From contig SJOL01004096.1 of assembly GCA_004794785.1 (NCBI GenBank), forward strand, positions 85,609 to 149,608: a DNA stretch of 64,000 nucleotides, written 5' to 3'. This DNA is from Opisthorchis felineus (Eukaryota; Platyhelminthes; Trematoda; Opisthorchiida; Opisthorchiidae). The notes beneath the pieces were generated by a model. That model saw only the letters and a list, made by a program, of their open reading frames with translations, searched no databases and was not told the origin of the DNA. Of this stretch, positions 22,345 to 33,252 are shown piece after piece; position 1 is the first letter of the stretch; the number at the start of each line of letters is the position of its first letter. Both the position numbers and the translations under genes were made by a program.

Positions 22345-23926
22345 GCCTGACGGAGTGACAACACACTGTGGGTTTATCTCGCAACTGCGTAAGCGGTGTT
22401 TTAAGGATTGTGAGCAAAGCACCAATCGGCGATCGGACATCGTCTCCCGTGTTGTTTGGCTAAGTCATTAGGATCAGTTGCCTAGACCAGCTGCAGTTCC
22501 GTATGCAATGTTACCGTATGAGTAATACTGGGTATAGCACGGTTTACAGTCATCAGTTTTGCGTGAGATCAGTCTTCGGGTGCTCCGGATACGCACGATA
22601 GTGAATTGCTCCGGAGTGCGAGAAATAAGCGCTGTTTCTGCGCAGCTAAGCCGAAAGAAGGCCACAATCGCTATGCATCTCGTTACAATTAACAAGAAAT
22701 GAGACGGACTGAAACTTGTAATGCAATATGATGCTGATGTGTTAAACTTCTAGTGCTATGAATGCCTGAGTACATTTTGGGGATCAACATTGTCAGGAAA
22801 TCGTTTTTGATGGTAATAATCACGTGGGCATGTGCTATGGGTTAAATAATTACTGCTGCAGCGTTTTGAGATAGTGTGAACATATATGAAAAAGGCTGTG
22901 TCAATGGAATCGCAATTGGACGTAGACGTCACCAACACCCAAAGATGTTTTTTTAAAGTAAGCATCTTGACTTCAAAGGTCGCATGAATTCATGTGACTG
23001 TACACAGTTAACTTTAAGACTAGAAGTTGTACAAATCAACCGAAACAAACAACTTTGGACATCTCCTGCCGTCCCCTAGTATTCATCACTCATCGCATTT
23101 CCTAGGATTGGTCGTGACAAAATTGTGAAAATAAGCACAAAAAATAAGAAATGTTTGCACATTCCCGCTATAATCATACGGAGATGCTGCTACATAGATT
23201 CGTAAATTCCATCCCACTGTGGAAAATTGTCCGAGCCTCAAAGAATTTAAGCGGTCATTATGTGGCTACATCCGTTTTGTTCAGATCGAGTCACTCTTAT
23301 ACATGATAAAGCGAACTAAGGGTTATCCTGATCGACCGATAGGATGACACATATACATCGACATATAGTTGAATCGTATCGGTCGATGCGTCTTGATTAT
23401 ACAGAATACGTTACAAGCGCTCGTAAGGTGAATCTCTGTATACCATCAACAGGTACTTAAGGACCACGCGTCTCTGTTAATTACTTTATTAATTCATCAG
23501 TTATTTCAAACAAGGAGACGATTACATGTGCGCCCTTCCGTCTAAAATGAGTCAAGGAAGGGCGAGGCATCTTCATGAAAAACGGTACGAAAAATTCTCT
23601 TACAACTTCACACGGATAGCTGCATTTGAATCTGTATGCAAAAATATTGATTGTGGATCCTACCAGTCGCAGAAACTGACTGATCAACAGATTATCATTT
23701 CATACACATAGTAAATAAATAACCAAATGCGGAAAAGTAAGTTACTCTGAGTAGATAACAAAAAGAATAAAGGATGGTTTCTGTACAACCGACTGATCCA
23801 ATATTTTCCATTTTACAAGCTAGCGTGATATCGGTAGCGATAAAAAAGCATTCTTCTAAGGAAAAGTGTACTAGTCTATCGAAGTCATTCGTCACAGAGG
23901 CGTATCGGAGTGAAATCCTAGTGGAG
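22345..23926. other. No supported feature
   Basis: Short frames only. A rough inverted-repeat-like stretch near 23330-23390 (gatcgaccgatagg and atcggtcgatgc) is noted but not assigned. Confidence 0.4.
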
Positions 23927-24826
23927 TCAGAGTAACCAGGTTCTAAGGGGTAACTGATCCAATGCCTGCATGTCTACTGTCCGTACATCGCCTGTTAACT
24001 CAAGAAGTGTAGGGTGATCTGTTTCGTTACTGTGCTCCTCCAAGTCGAATCCGGAATGATTGCGGGGTGGAGTGAGATGAACGGGGCACCGGTTAAGTAA
24101 ATAGGACTGTGCAGTTTCTCGTGGAATACCACATGAATTTCGGATTAAGGAAGGTAAGGCTACATGTGCTGGATTACCACCCGAATAAGGCTTGGTTGGT
24201 GTGGTTTCGCTTTCAGAGGAAGCGCAACGAGGACCGGATAAAGTAGAACCGAAGTTAAAGTTCGATCTGGAAACGGATAGAGGAGAATGGCCGAACTCTG
24301 ACGGTGTATTGGGCATGGGGTAGTTAGTATATGGATTCGGTTGTGAGTTTTGGATAGTCCGTATGGGATTAAGTGAAGAATATGGCGGTGAGTCGTTGTC
24401 ATTTGGGACCTCGATAAGGTCAAAATCTGATGAGTTTACGGGAAAATGTGAAACCGTCACCTCTTGTCCTGAAGCATCCCATCTGAAGCCACCCGTTGGA
24501 ACATCGTAACCATTATCAATGGTGTCACCTGCATCACTCGAAGAAGTTTCCTGCTCAATCCACCGACCAAATCGTAATTCGGAAGTTAATCTTTGTTCGC
24601 TCCTGTTACCGGCAGCCGCCGTATTGGACTGGGAAGAGAACATAACATCTGAACTCTCCGAAGTCAGTGAGGAGAGAGATGATGTGGCAGAGATTGAAGA
24701 GTTACCAAACATCTCTGAACTGTTTTGTGTGTTTATGCTCAGTGTAGTTTGATCCAAATGAATCCCTTTTGTGATTCTGACTGTCGCAGTCTGAAGGAGA
24801 AGTGCACGGAAAACCGTAAGACAGGA
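23927..24826 (-). CDS. C-terminal exon, Ser/Thr/Pro-rich tail
   Basis: This is the longest coding run in the window: 299 codons from an AG at 24827-24828 to TGA at 23927-23929. That length is well beyond chance for this base composition. The product is low-complexity and probably disordered, rich in Ser, Thr, Asn and Pro, with clusters such as SISATSSLSSLTSESSD. A more ordered start (VFRALLLQTATVRITKG) and a short hydrophobic end (LPLRTWLL) frame it. Acidic segments alternate with proline-rich ones such as PNPYTNYPMPNTP. The exon starts in phase 0, matching the SH2-like exon at 25035-25328. No enzymatic motif is visible. The likely role is a scaffold or regulatory tail of a signalling protein, which is inference. 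Confidence 0.7.
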   Translation of the reverse strand, partial: SCLTVFRALLLQTATVRITKGIHLDQTTLSINTQNSSEMFGNSSISATSSLSSLTSESSDVMFSSQSNTAAAGNRSEQRLTSELRFGRWIEQETSSSDAGDTIDNGYDVPTGGFRWDASGQEVTVSHFPVNSSDFDLIEVPNDNDSPPYSSLNPIRTIQNSQPNPYTNYPMPNTPSEFGHSPLSVSRSNFNFGSTLSGPRCASSESETTPTKPYSGGNPAHVALPSLIRNSCGIPRETAQSYLLNRCPVHLTPPRNHSGFDLEEHSNETDHPTLLELTGDVRTVDMQALDQLPLRTWLL

Positions 24827-25034
24827 CTAATCCTGCGAGTTCCACTAACAATACCATACATATAGAGTACGAATGTAGATTTTTCCACGTTTTGGGTGTT
24901 GTGTACCTTCTACACTGAGAAAAAACTGAATATTCTCATTGAAAAGTTGACCCGAAAAGAAGTAAATCATTCAGTCATGCCACTCGTCTTGCCAAGCTGT
25001 CTAATCTGACCAAGTGTAGTAGTATTATTACCAC

Positions 25035-25328
25035 GTACTCAAACCTCTTAATTGAGCTACAGTGTGAAACTGGACGTGAAAGTGTCGGCTTAAAGACTAG
25101 TTGGTGCCCTATATGCTGGTTTCCTTTGGTACTAGCATGATGACGAATTAGTTCCCGTAGACAACCGTAATGATCATTCACTACTATGCTAGCATACTCA
25201 AAACCGGAAGTTCCGACCCAGTGACATGCGAGACCTTCACAACTTATACCGGTTGTATACAAAATTATTGTGGCTGACTTATACCAGAGGATAAGTCGGC
25301 CCGGAAAGGAGTCCCCCAGAACCCTGTG
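25035..25328 (-). CDS. SH2-like domain exon lacking the FLVR arginine
   Basis: The - strand frame has 98 codons between an AG at 25329-25330 and a GTGGTA donor, phase 0 at both ends. It reads DSFPGRLILWYKSA, then GLACHWVGTSGFEYA, then YGCLRELIRHHAST and HQLVFKPTLSRPV. The order and spacing resemble an SH2 domain from the FLVR strand to the last strand: G-x-(F/L)-L-x, the H of the beta-D strand, and the helix motif (L-x-E-L-I-x-H-H). The arginine that binds phosphotyrosine appears to be replaced (LILWYKS). SH2 domains bind phosphotyrosine peptides, and a copy lacking this arginine would be expected to bind poorly or differently. The N-terminal part of the domain was not found. Similarity is judged by eye; it could be coincidence. 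Confidence 0.4.
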
Positions 25329-25799
25329 CTAAGATATCTCCAGCATTAGGCAGCATTAGTTCTGTTGTGCAATTCTAGTCTTCACATAAAAGAAATAAAT
25401 GGAGTCTGTCCTCCAGATTTCGTACATCATCACCGTCAGGATCAATGAGCAAACAACTTTAGTTTGACCAACGCAGCAGAACGTTGTCGTCTTTTAGGAT
25501 CCACCAGAAGAGCTGTCGAGCCCTTCTGACTTCTACCAACAACCAACGAGGTAGGATAAGTCTAAAGTAGCATGTTTAAGGATCCGCTAAACACGGAGGT
25601 CCGCAATGTCCACTGACGTTACTCAGCTCATTGTTTGGGTTGCCTACTGCGAATTCCCAAATCCAACCGTGTGATTGTGTTTCCGCCCTCTGGAGAGATC
25701 GGCTTAAGTGATAAGTAGTCCGTCTTTCGATGTTCCCTCTTGAAGGTAAGTGAGTGTATTTGACGAAATGCATCCAAGTTCGGGTTCAAGTAGAACATG

Positions 25800-26110
25800 A
25801 GGTTGGCAGAAAATTGGAAACCGCGCACATCAGATGACTCCCAAAAAGCTCGAAACCAGTCGTGGGTTGCGAACGAGTTTTCAGCAACCTTACGAGTATA
25901 GTTCCATCAAGAAAGTATACTGCGATATCTCGAATGTCGTAGCAACTGAAATATAAGGTGACCTGTGTGCAGTTGAAGAATACCACAAACGAGAGATTCA
26001 GCTGAAATTCATTTGAGTCCTTCCTGCAAACCAGACAGGATAGCCAGGTCGTCTGAAGGCCTAGGGTCAATAACTTGTGCAAATCTCCTCTCGACTGCCA
26101 ACCAACAGTG
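25800..26110 (+). repeat. Dispersed repeat family C, longest copy
   Basis: This is the longest member seen. It shares accttacgagtatagttcca, ctgcgatatc and gaaatataaggtgacc with 21195-21290. It shares cagttgaagaata with 7995-8020 and cgtctgaaggcct with 40165-40200. A 110-codon - strand frame covers it, but repetition elsewhere argues against a host gene. Confidence 0.5.
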
Positions 26111-26554
26111 GCCACCATCTGAGACTTTCAAGAAGCTATTTATCCCAAATAATGAGATAGTGTAACAAAAAACAGGAGGACATCTCAGCAGTCTAAGGAT
26201 ATTTCCAGAAAAACAAACACGTTATCCAAAACACTAAGTTAATGGAGACAGTGAGAGAGTTAATGAGACAATGGCTACACAACTTGGCCTCCTACACTTT
26301 CAAGAAAACCGCTGTGTTGTTTCAGGGAATTCAAATGCTTGTCTTACATTTATGTAGTGTGGGGAAAAACTCAATAACGTGATGCAAGCAGAAAAATGTG
26401 GTCAACTCACGCCCGTATATTCGATATCAGACCTCCAGTAACTGCCACAGTCCGTGAGATGTGTGTCGACGGCCTACCACAGACTGATTTGTCATCAGAT
26501 GAGACACGTGATCGTGACAGATAGTCATTAGGGTCACGAAGGGACTGGTTTGTT

Positions 26555-26640
26555 CACACTGGAATGTGATTGGTTCCGATAGCATCTAGGAAATCAGTGG
26601 TCGTCTGGTTAGCCTTGTCCTTAGCACTGGAGGTTCAGGC
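26555..26640 (+). repeat. Possible tRNA-like SINE head
   Basis: tggtcgtctggttagccttg followed by ggaggttcaggcc has the order and spacing of A and B boxes, as in family B. The body is not clearly alignable. Confidence 0.25.
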
Positions 26641-26774
26641 CAACGGGAAGGACACGGGAGATGTCAAGATTTCCTCTTCGTATTACGTGGCGGCCGTGTC
26701 GAAGAGATTGTGTGCACACAGAAAACGTGTGCACAGTCGACAAGGCTGATTTAAATTCAACCCCCCTAGACCAT

Positions 26775-26818
26775 GTGAGTGTGTGTGTGTGTGTGTGAAG
26801 GAGAGAGAGAGAGAGAGC
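26775..26818 (+). repeat. Compound (GT)n-(GA)n microsatellite
   Basis: About nine GT units (26779-26797) are followed by a short aag and about nine GA units (26800-26817). Confidence 0.95.
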
Positions 26819-28553
26819 ATGGGTGTTAATCATGCGCTTGTTCATCGCACGTCTGACCGCTTCGAAGCCTATTGGCTATAACCTCCGGACGAACCAGTTG
26901 GATTCAGGAAACTGTGACGTAATCAATTCGTCTCGTTGAAACTCTCTTATCGTCAACATGCGCCAAAGCCGACTAGACAGACCTCATTTCGCCATACAAT
27001 TAAACCTTGACCGAGAGCTAAAAGTTCATTTGGATGCGTTTCGTGCAAACCGAATGAGGGCGGCTGACTACATGGATCCGTGCGACAGGACAAAATTTTG
27101 CAGGATGTTCAGGCAGACTAGAAAGCACCGATTCAGGTTTCTTCACTGAGTGAACTAGAGAAATAGATGAAATTCTAGCTGAATTACGACTTAGCACATT
27201 TACGTAACCAGCGCGTACTGATAGTTTCACCAGGTTAAATCACGTCCTCAAACAGGCATCGTCAGGGCGAACTTACCGATTCGACCAATCAGTAGAGTAT
27301 CAAAATGCACCGTCACAAAACTGAAAATATCCCTGTGATGGTATTGCTTACAGACGATCGTATTCTTAAGTCAGTTAAATGAAACGAACGCTACCAACGC
27401 TGAATACTCCTCATTCCAAAAGTGACGAAACACATTAGTGAATAAATGGAAGTCCCATGTACAAAACTCGTTTTAAGACACGATCTTTCTTGAGACGAAG
27501 CTGACCCTGGCACGACTGCATAAATGTGCATAGTAGTTGTTATTTGTTGCTCCATAGTACGAATAACTCCCCATTATGAGGGGACTACTGTAGTTCAGAA
27601 GGAAATATAGGTGCATTTGGACACAAAAGACCCGGCGTACTATTCAAATTTTGCGTATCTCACCAGAGCTTTCCCGAAGGAAACACTATTTTGGTAGGCC
27701 CTTAGGCAGCACTATCAAAACGAGCCAAAAAAGTTAGGAACTGTTAAACCTTCAATTTCTTCAAAGTAAATCCTAGAAGGAAGCTTCTTACAAAGAATAC
27801 CGTATTGTACATCCTCCTGTAGAAAGTTCGGGAACCTTCGAAGCTCGTTGTGAGTAACATGCTAACCACCAATCAACATGCCGTGGCCTCTCTCAGAATT
27901 AGCTCGAATCTTTTGTGCAAGAATTTGACGAGTCATAGGTTTCTTTTCACAGGGTTGCTAGGAATACACCATGAGAAATTCCACGATGCGAATGACGACA
28001 CCTATGTTATCTTAGGACTTGGAGACATGACCTTGGCATAACGACAAACGTTTCGGTGTGACTGGTTGCGTCTCCACTGACCTGAGCACATAGCCAGTTA
28101 ATATCACTCAGTGGGAAAGTGTAACGGATTAATTCAAGTCAAACCAAGTCTAGTCAAAGAAGCTTTTCGCCAACAGTTTTGCCGATCGATGAAACAGGTT
28201 ACCGATGAGTAATATTCAACCATATTTTGTATTTCAATCTCAGATAAAAAATTAGCAACATTTTCTATGGGGTTACATTCTCTAAAATTTTGGATCTTTG
28301 ACGATAAACGAGAGCTCTCACTCCGCGAAGGAGACAAAGTTCACCACAAAGAATTACCGTAGTGCGCAACCAGAAAAACTTCATTTGGAGAGATCGCTAT
28401 TGTGTCATTTCACCAGCGTCTACAAGATTCCCCGTCGGGCTTACGGATTTTTTGCGGTCGATGTGATTACAATTCACCTTACGATTTCAGAAGCTCCCAA
28501 AACAACCGAAGGATCACCTTCCAGTTGATAGGATTAGGGACCGAGTAAACACG

Positions 28554-28610
28554 ATGAAATGTAACGACAGCACGAAAGACAAACAACCGGGGATTTACAT
28601 ACCAGAATGG
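28554..28610 (+). CDS. Candidate first exon of two-exon gene, unknown
   Basis: An ATG at 28554 (context acgATGa) starts 19 codons ending PGIYIPEW at a strong GTGAGT donor, in phase 0. The intron is only 52 bases and ends ttag. Very short introns near the 5' end of genes are known in flatworms. No signal peptide and no known motif. Chance is possible because the exon is short. Confidence 0.25.
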
Positions 28611-28662
28611 GTGAGTGCAAGAGCCGCATCAGAAACACATATGAATATCAGGTATCAGTTAG

Positions 28663-28939
28663 GTCCCTATCGACGGTGGGACACGCACCGTAATAGATTT
28701 GGAATATGTGGAAGTTTTTAGAGAAGCACTGAGATTCACACCAAAACGACTGTTGACAAAGCCTGTGTCAAAATCGAAACGTTACTCAGCGATAACTCCA
28801 TCGAGTATTTACCAAGCCTGTTTGAAACGAAAAACTCCGTCTTCGAGAAACTCTATAAGACGGTCTTTTTGTGAGAACGATAAAGATATGCTTTCTAATC
28901 GGCCGTCGCTCCCGATCTCCAAAACAGATGAAAAATCAC
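28663..28939 (+). CDS. Candidate second exon of two-exon gene, unknown
   Basis: Continues in phase 0 from 28610 and ends at a perfect GTAAGT donor in phase 1, so further exons would be needed. Its 92 codons are basic and Ser-rich, with KRLLTKPVSKSKRYSAI and SSRNSIRRSFCEND, suggesting a nuclear or cytoskeletal regulatory protein. That is only a guess from composition. I do not recognise the family. A candidate later exon around 30526-30668 is out of phase with this donor. Confidence 0.28.
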
Positions 28940-31900
28940 GTAAGTGTGACGAATGGAGTTCCATGAGTGCATTCCTCTATACCCCGGTAAAACTGCTTAT
29001 CTACCGGTGGCTGTAGTGTACGATGGACAGAGCGCGAACGGCCGAGGTAGGCTTCCCCTGATGCCTGCATAATTGACTGGTCAGGGTGGCTTGGTCACAG
29101 AGTCCATCCACAACTCGCGGCAGCGACCGACTTGGCTGTTCAGGCCTTCGGCCAAGGTCAATTGGAGGTGTGTGGGTCACGTTTTTCCAACGCTTCACGG
29201 ACGTGACGGCTGCTCGAGGTTGTCTGCCAATCAGACATGCCGTAGAAACCGTTCCGTTGTTTGGACTGGTGTGTGAGCAGCTGGTGATGCGCTTCTCTCT
29301 GCTTGCCTGTCACCGAGGCGCGGAACGAAATGGAGACTGGGTTCGCCTAACTTCACGTGACGCCTTATTCATGCTGTCGGTTGGCGGGACCACATCGAGG
29401 TTGGAAAATGACTCGCTTGCGTGGGCAGTCTTGAAGTTGAAGAATACTGGTGCACTTCTGTCATGCCAGATCTCTTTTTAGTAGGAATTCTCTCTACAAA
29501 CAAAACTCTTAAAAGATGGCGGAAACGGGTTGCTTCAGTGCCACATTGTCACAGTGCAGGAACGACTAATTCACCCAGTTTCTCCGCTTAGGCAGAAGTT
29601 CCGGATGTGACAATCAAATCTGCCCGTCATGAGACTTCACCTAAGCTAGTACCTCGCCTGCTTGACCGAAACCCGATTATTTTCATACGCATTTCGTTTT
29701 TGACAAAAATAAAAGGTCATTGAAGCACGGAATGGAGCAGGTCTAAACAGATTTCGGCAACTTGCGGCCTTATGCATGATGCAAAGCGGACTCGAACTTG
29801 CACCTCTTAACTAAAAAAACAGTGCTCTAGCCCGCATTCGTATCTTATATGAATACCTTTGGACCAACTGACTAAGTGCTGTTAGTGCGCGAAGGAAACT
29901 TGTTGAATTTGCAAGCAATAATTTTTCCATTTCTTCTGTTCTCCGCTTCTTAACGGGACATATGATTCAATCCTTACTAATACTAGTCCTTTTTGTTGTG
30001 TAAACCGTTGTACATGAAAGGGAAGCAACATTTCGGCACACGCGGTTAGATTGTTATAAGCCCACCCAGCTACAGATTTATCACTTCGACCAGCGAGTTG
30101 TCATCGTTTCCTCATCTACAAGGACTCACAGAAAATAACAGACCGGTGCGCTTTTACGGTTGTGCCAATGGACACCGGGTAATAATTGATTGTGTGGCGC
30201 TTCCAAGTATTCATTGAGATGTTACCTGGATACTGTTACAAACTCAGAATGATAATTGCCTACCCATCTCATTGCTGCCCATAGGTTCCTGTCGAATACT
30301 TGGTTATACCAGGAATTGACAGCAAGGTATATACTGGTGTTCTCTGAAGCGGTCATTCGTGGTAAAGAGCGAGATGTCTTAAAGATTGCCCCGCAGCCTT
30401 ACGTTCCATAGGTAATGCTCTCCCCGTCGGAAGAGCAAGAGGAATCTACTACGTACGCAAGAATGCTACCTTCGACCACTGAAAATTGGACACCAAGTTT
30501 TCTATATTAGTCTACTTTTGCAGAGTTAGGATCTGGTTAGTCGTTGAAACGCAGTTCATTACTTTACAGCGGAGCAGATCCGAAACATTATCCGAGGACG
30601 AATTCCGAATAGACGTAGTTCGTTTTCTTAGTTCGATTATTGGGCCCATGGTCAGCAGTATCCAATGAATCCAATGGCTTCATACAGTGAGAATCAGTAT
30701 CGGTTATAAACATCAACCAGAGCTAACTTTTTTTCTTATAAAGAAATTTCTATGGGGTAGACTTGTAACAAGCGAGGAAAAGAAGTCTTTTGAAAACGAT
30801 GGAAGGACGTACGACCTTGGGAACTAGCTTTATTGGAACTATATTTGAATAAGTCCAGAATGAGCAGCTTTCATTCTGCAAGTGAATTCAACTCATGATG
30901 GAAAAATTGGAAGCATTCTACAGCTTTTTCTTTCTTGTCAGGAATCACCAGCAGCAGACATCGCACAAAACTTTCAAAAGATACTAACTTGATTGAGATA
31001 CCTATTCCACAACAAGTGACAGAAAATTCTCACTTGTCTCCCACTTAAAAAATCCTCACTCATTGGGTTATTCACAGTCCGAGCAGGTGGTTTGAACTGC
31101 GAATTCCCAAAGTTACAAAATTATGTGCTCTCGTCCAGCGACAAAAATGTTACTGCAATCTACCTACGTCACCATCGTAGAAGTTTTGAGTGCAGACCGT
31201 TTCCTAATCATCATGATTTGCTCACGGATACACCTGTCAACTAGTGGCTAGGAGAATGTTTTTTTCCTGATGGAACTCTGGTTGCTTTCTGAAATATCGG
31301 TACCCTGCTTTGTCTGGACCGATAAAAAAGGCCATCAAAAGATGACATCTTGGATAGCTCAAACCATTGCACTGTGCTTTGAGGAAAGGGAATTTTAATC
31401 TGATCTTGGTCTCTCCAGACAGCAACTATGTGTGTGCGCCTGGGTAACACAGGGGTGGACATTAGAAATGTTGCTTACGCATCCGTCAGCTTACCACTGT
31501 TTTTAAGACAACATCTTTCAGTGGATTGTGACAGGTGGTGAGTTTGATAGGTTCCACTGAACATGGTTATTTGCATGAATTCGAGGTCAATCCTTGTAAG
31601 GGGTGGAAAATAAGGTCCGACCTGGTAAGGTCAGTTGTTCATTCAAAACTAAAAATACGTCGTTAGCAAGCTTGCTTGGAAGCTGGACTGCACGAATGCA
31701 TAACGTCCAATGAAGGTATGAATTGCAAATTTAACGCTTTAATGACAGTGTTACTGCAACCATTCCAGCCACCAATCAAGCCTTTCCAACAAGAGTGTGT
31801 ATGTGTGAGATTGTAAATGAGGTGTAACACGCCTACTCACAATGCACAAACGAATTTGTTCATCAACGGGGAGGTGACATGTGTTCACGACGTAAAGCGT

Positions 31901-32129
31901 GCAGCCACACATTGAGATTGATTTCCCAACGATCACATATGACAAAATCTCCCGTGTGTTAGTTTTGGCATCCACATGGAGGCCTAAGACAAACGAGTAC
32001 AATCGTCTGTCAATCAGGATAAGCAATAGATTATTCATAAGTTTGTACCAAAGAAGTGAAGTAATGCCGCAGTCACTGAAACAAAAACCGTGCCAAATTG
32101 AAAAGGGTTTCCGTTTAGTGGGATCACAA
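28940..32129. other. No supported gene; GC-richer patch
   Basis: The stretch at about 29010-29450 is more GC-rich than its surroundings and open in several frames on both strands, which suggests an old repeat. At 30526-30668 a 47-codon frame after ttttgcag ends in a stop and is rich in Glu and Ser, but it is unassigned. A 136-codon - strand frame at 31751-32161 shows no motif. Confidence 0.35.
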
Positions 32130-32245
32130 ACCTCTTGAGCTGTCGATGATTCAGAGGTCAAAGTTCGAGGTATTGACTGTTGGGTTCGTTGTTCGAACCA
32201 GACCTCTGGGTTTCCAACCCCCCTGCCTAGACCTGAGGTAGGAGC
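32130..32245 (+). repeat. tRNA-derived SINE, family A, degenerate copy
   Basis: gagctgtcgatgattcagag resembles the A box of the 15101 copy, and gttgttcgaaccagacctct matches its B box plus the following bases. The body is mostly lost except tgcctaga. Confidence 0.5.
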
Positions 32246-32831
32246 GTCAAGATTTTCAAAACTGACGCGAGGATGAAAGATCTGATTTTTAACTTCGTGA
32301 GTCCCGAGGAAGCATTATAATATTTGTGGGCAATTAAGAAACATCATCTAACCGGTTTAGGAAATTTTAGAATAAGTATTTTCCACAGTTTCATCTATAA
32401 TGACGAAGGTTGCAGCTTCGGTTACAGAGCTAGACATAATTAAGTGGTCGGTTTCTTGAACGAAGTCGTCTAGAGGTAGCATGTCTAATTCAGTAAATCA
32501 AAAACCGGATTTTCCAAAACCGACTTAAATTGGGGACGTGAAAGTTTGCATTTTTGCAATGTTGCTTGATCACATCTTGTTTGCCAACATCTCATCAAGC
32601 TATGAACATGTGCCTCGTTTAGAGGAAGCAACTTTCGAAATCCTGAAGGTACTGTGGAGACCTCGACGTTTTGTTTATGTATTCTAACTTCCAAATCGAC
32701 CGCTTTTGAAAAGCCGAATAACAGTATACAACCGTTTGATACTTATCGGGATCAGACAGAACTATGCTTCTCATGAACTTCGGAAGTCGCAAAGCCAATA
32801 TACACTGCAGAACACGCACGATAAATAACTG

Positions 32832-32859
32832 GATTTAAGATTTAAGATTTAAGCTTTAA
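32832..32859 (+). repeat. 7-bp tandem repeat
   Basis: gatttaa is repeated three times, followed by a variant gctttaa. Confidence 0.85.
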
Positions 32860-32976
32860 GATATCCATGACATTCATGAGGAGAATGAAGGTAGCCAACA
32901 AAGCTTGTTTTCTGCGATTAGTCCCATTGGCCAAAGCACCACAACTTTATATGATCCCAGGAATCAATTTAAAAGG

Positions 32977-33252
32977 TTATGTGAGAATCACGGTTAGATA
33001 CTGTTTAATAAAATGAAAACAACAGGAAGAGCGTTGAGTGGGAGGCACACGCTCTATGGGCCACGGAATCAAGTAAGTGAAGTCAGTGTCAGACAAATTT
33101 GCGGGACCGGATTTTTTGCTGACCGGATCAAATTCAGAGGTCGCATAAGTTTCTTTTGGACATACAGTCATACAGTCGGCTTCCAATTGTCTCTGCGGTC
33201 GATAATAGTATGAACCGTACCAGCTGCGATCGCTTAGAGGTATCCGACACAT
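32977..33252 (-). CDS. Candidate ORF, unknown
   Basis: A 91-codon - strand frame from ATG to TAA. The central part (CPKETYATSEFDPVSKKSG) has good coding character and there are several Tyr and Cys residues. No domain is recognised and no splice partner was confirmed. A 66-codon + strand frame overlaps. The length is within chance expectation. Confidence 0.22.
   Translation of the reverse strand: MCRIPLSDRSWYGSYYYRPQRQLEADCMTVCPKETYATSEFDPVSKKSGPANLSDTDFTYLIPWPIERVPPTQRSSCCFHFIKQYLTVILT

Noticed and set aside
29775..29845. Possible tRNA gene on the - strand (agttcgagtcc)
   Set aside because: T-stem and acceptor stem do not pair; at most a decayed SINE head.
30526..30668. 47-codon frame after ttttgcag tested as the last exon of the 28554 gene
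   Set aside because: It requires two bases from the previous exon, while the donor at 28939 leaves one.
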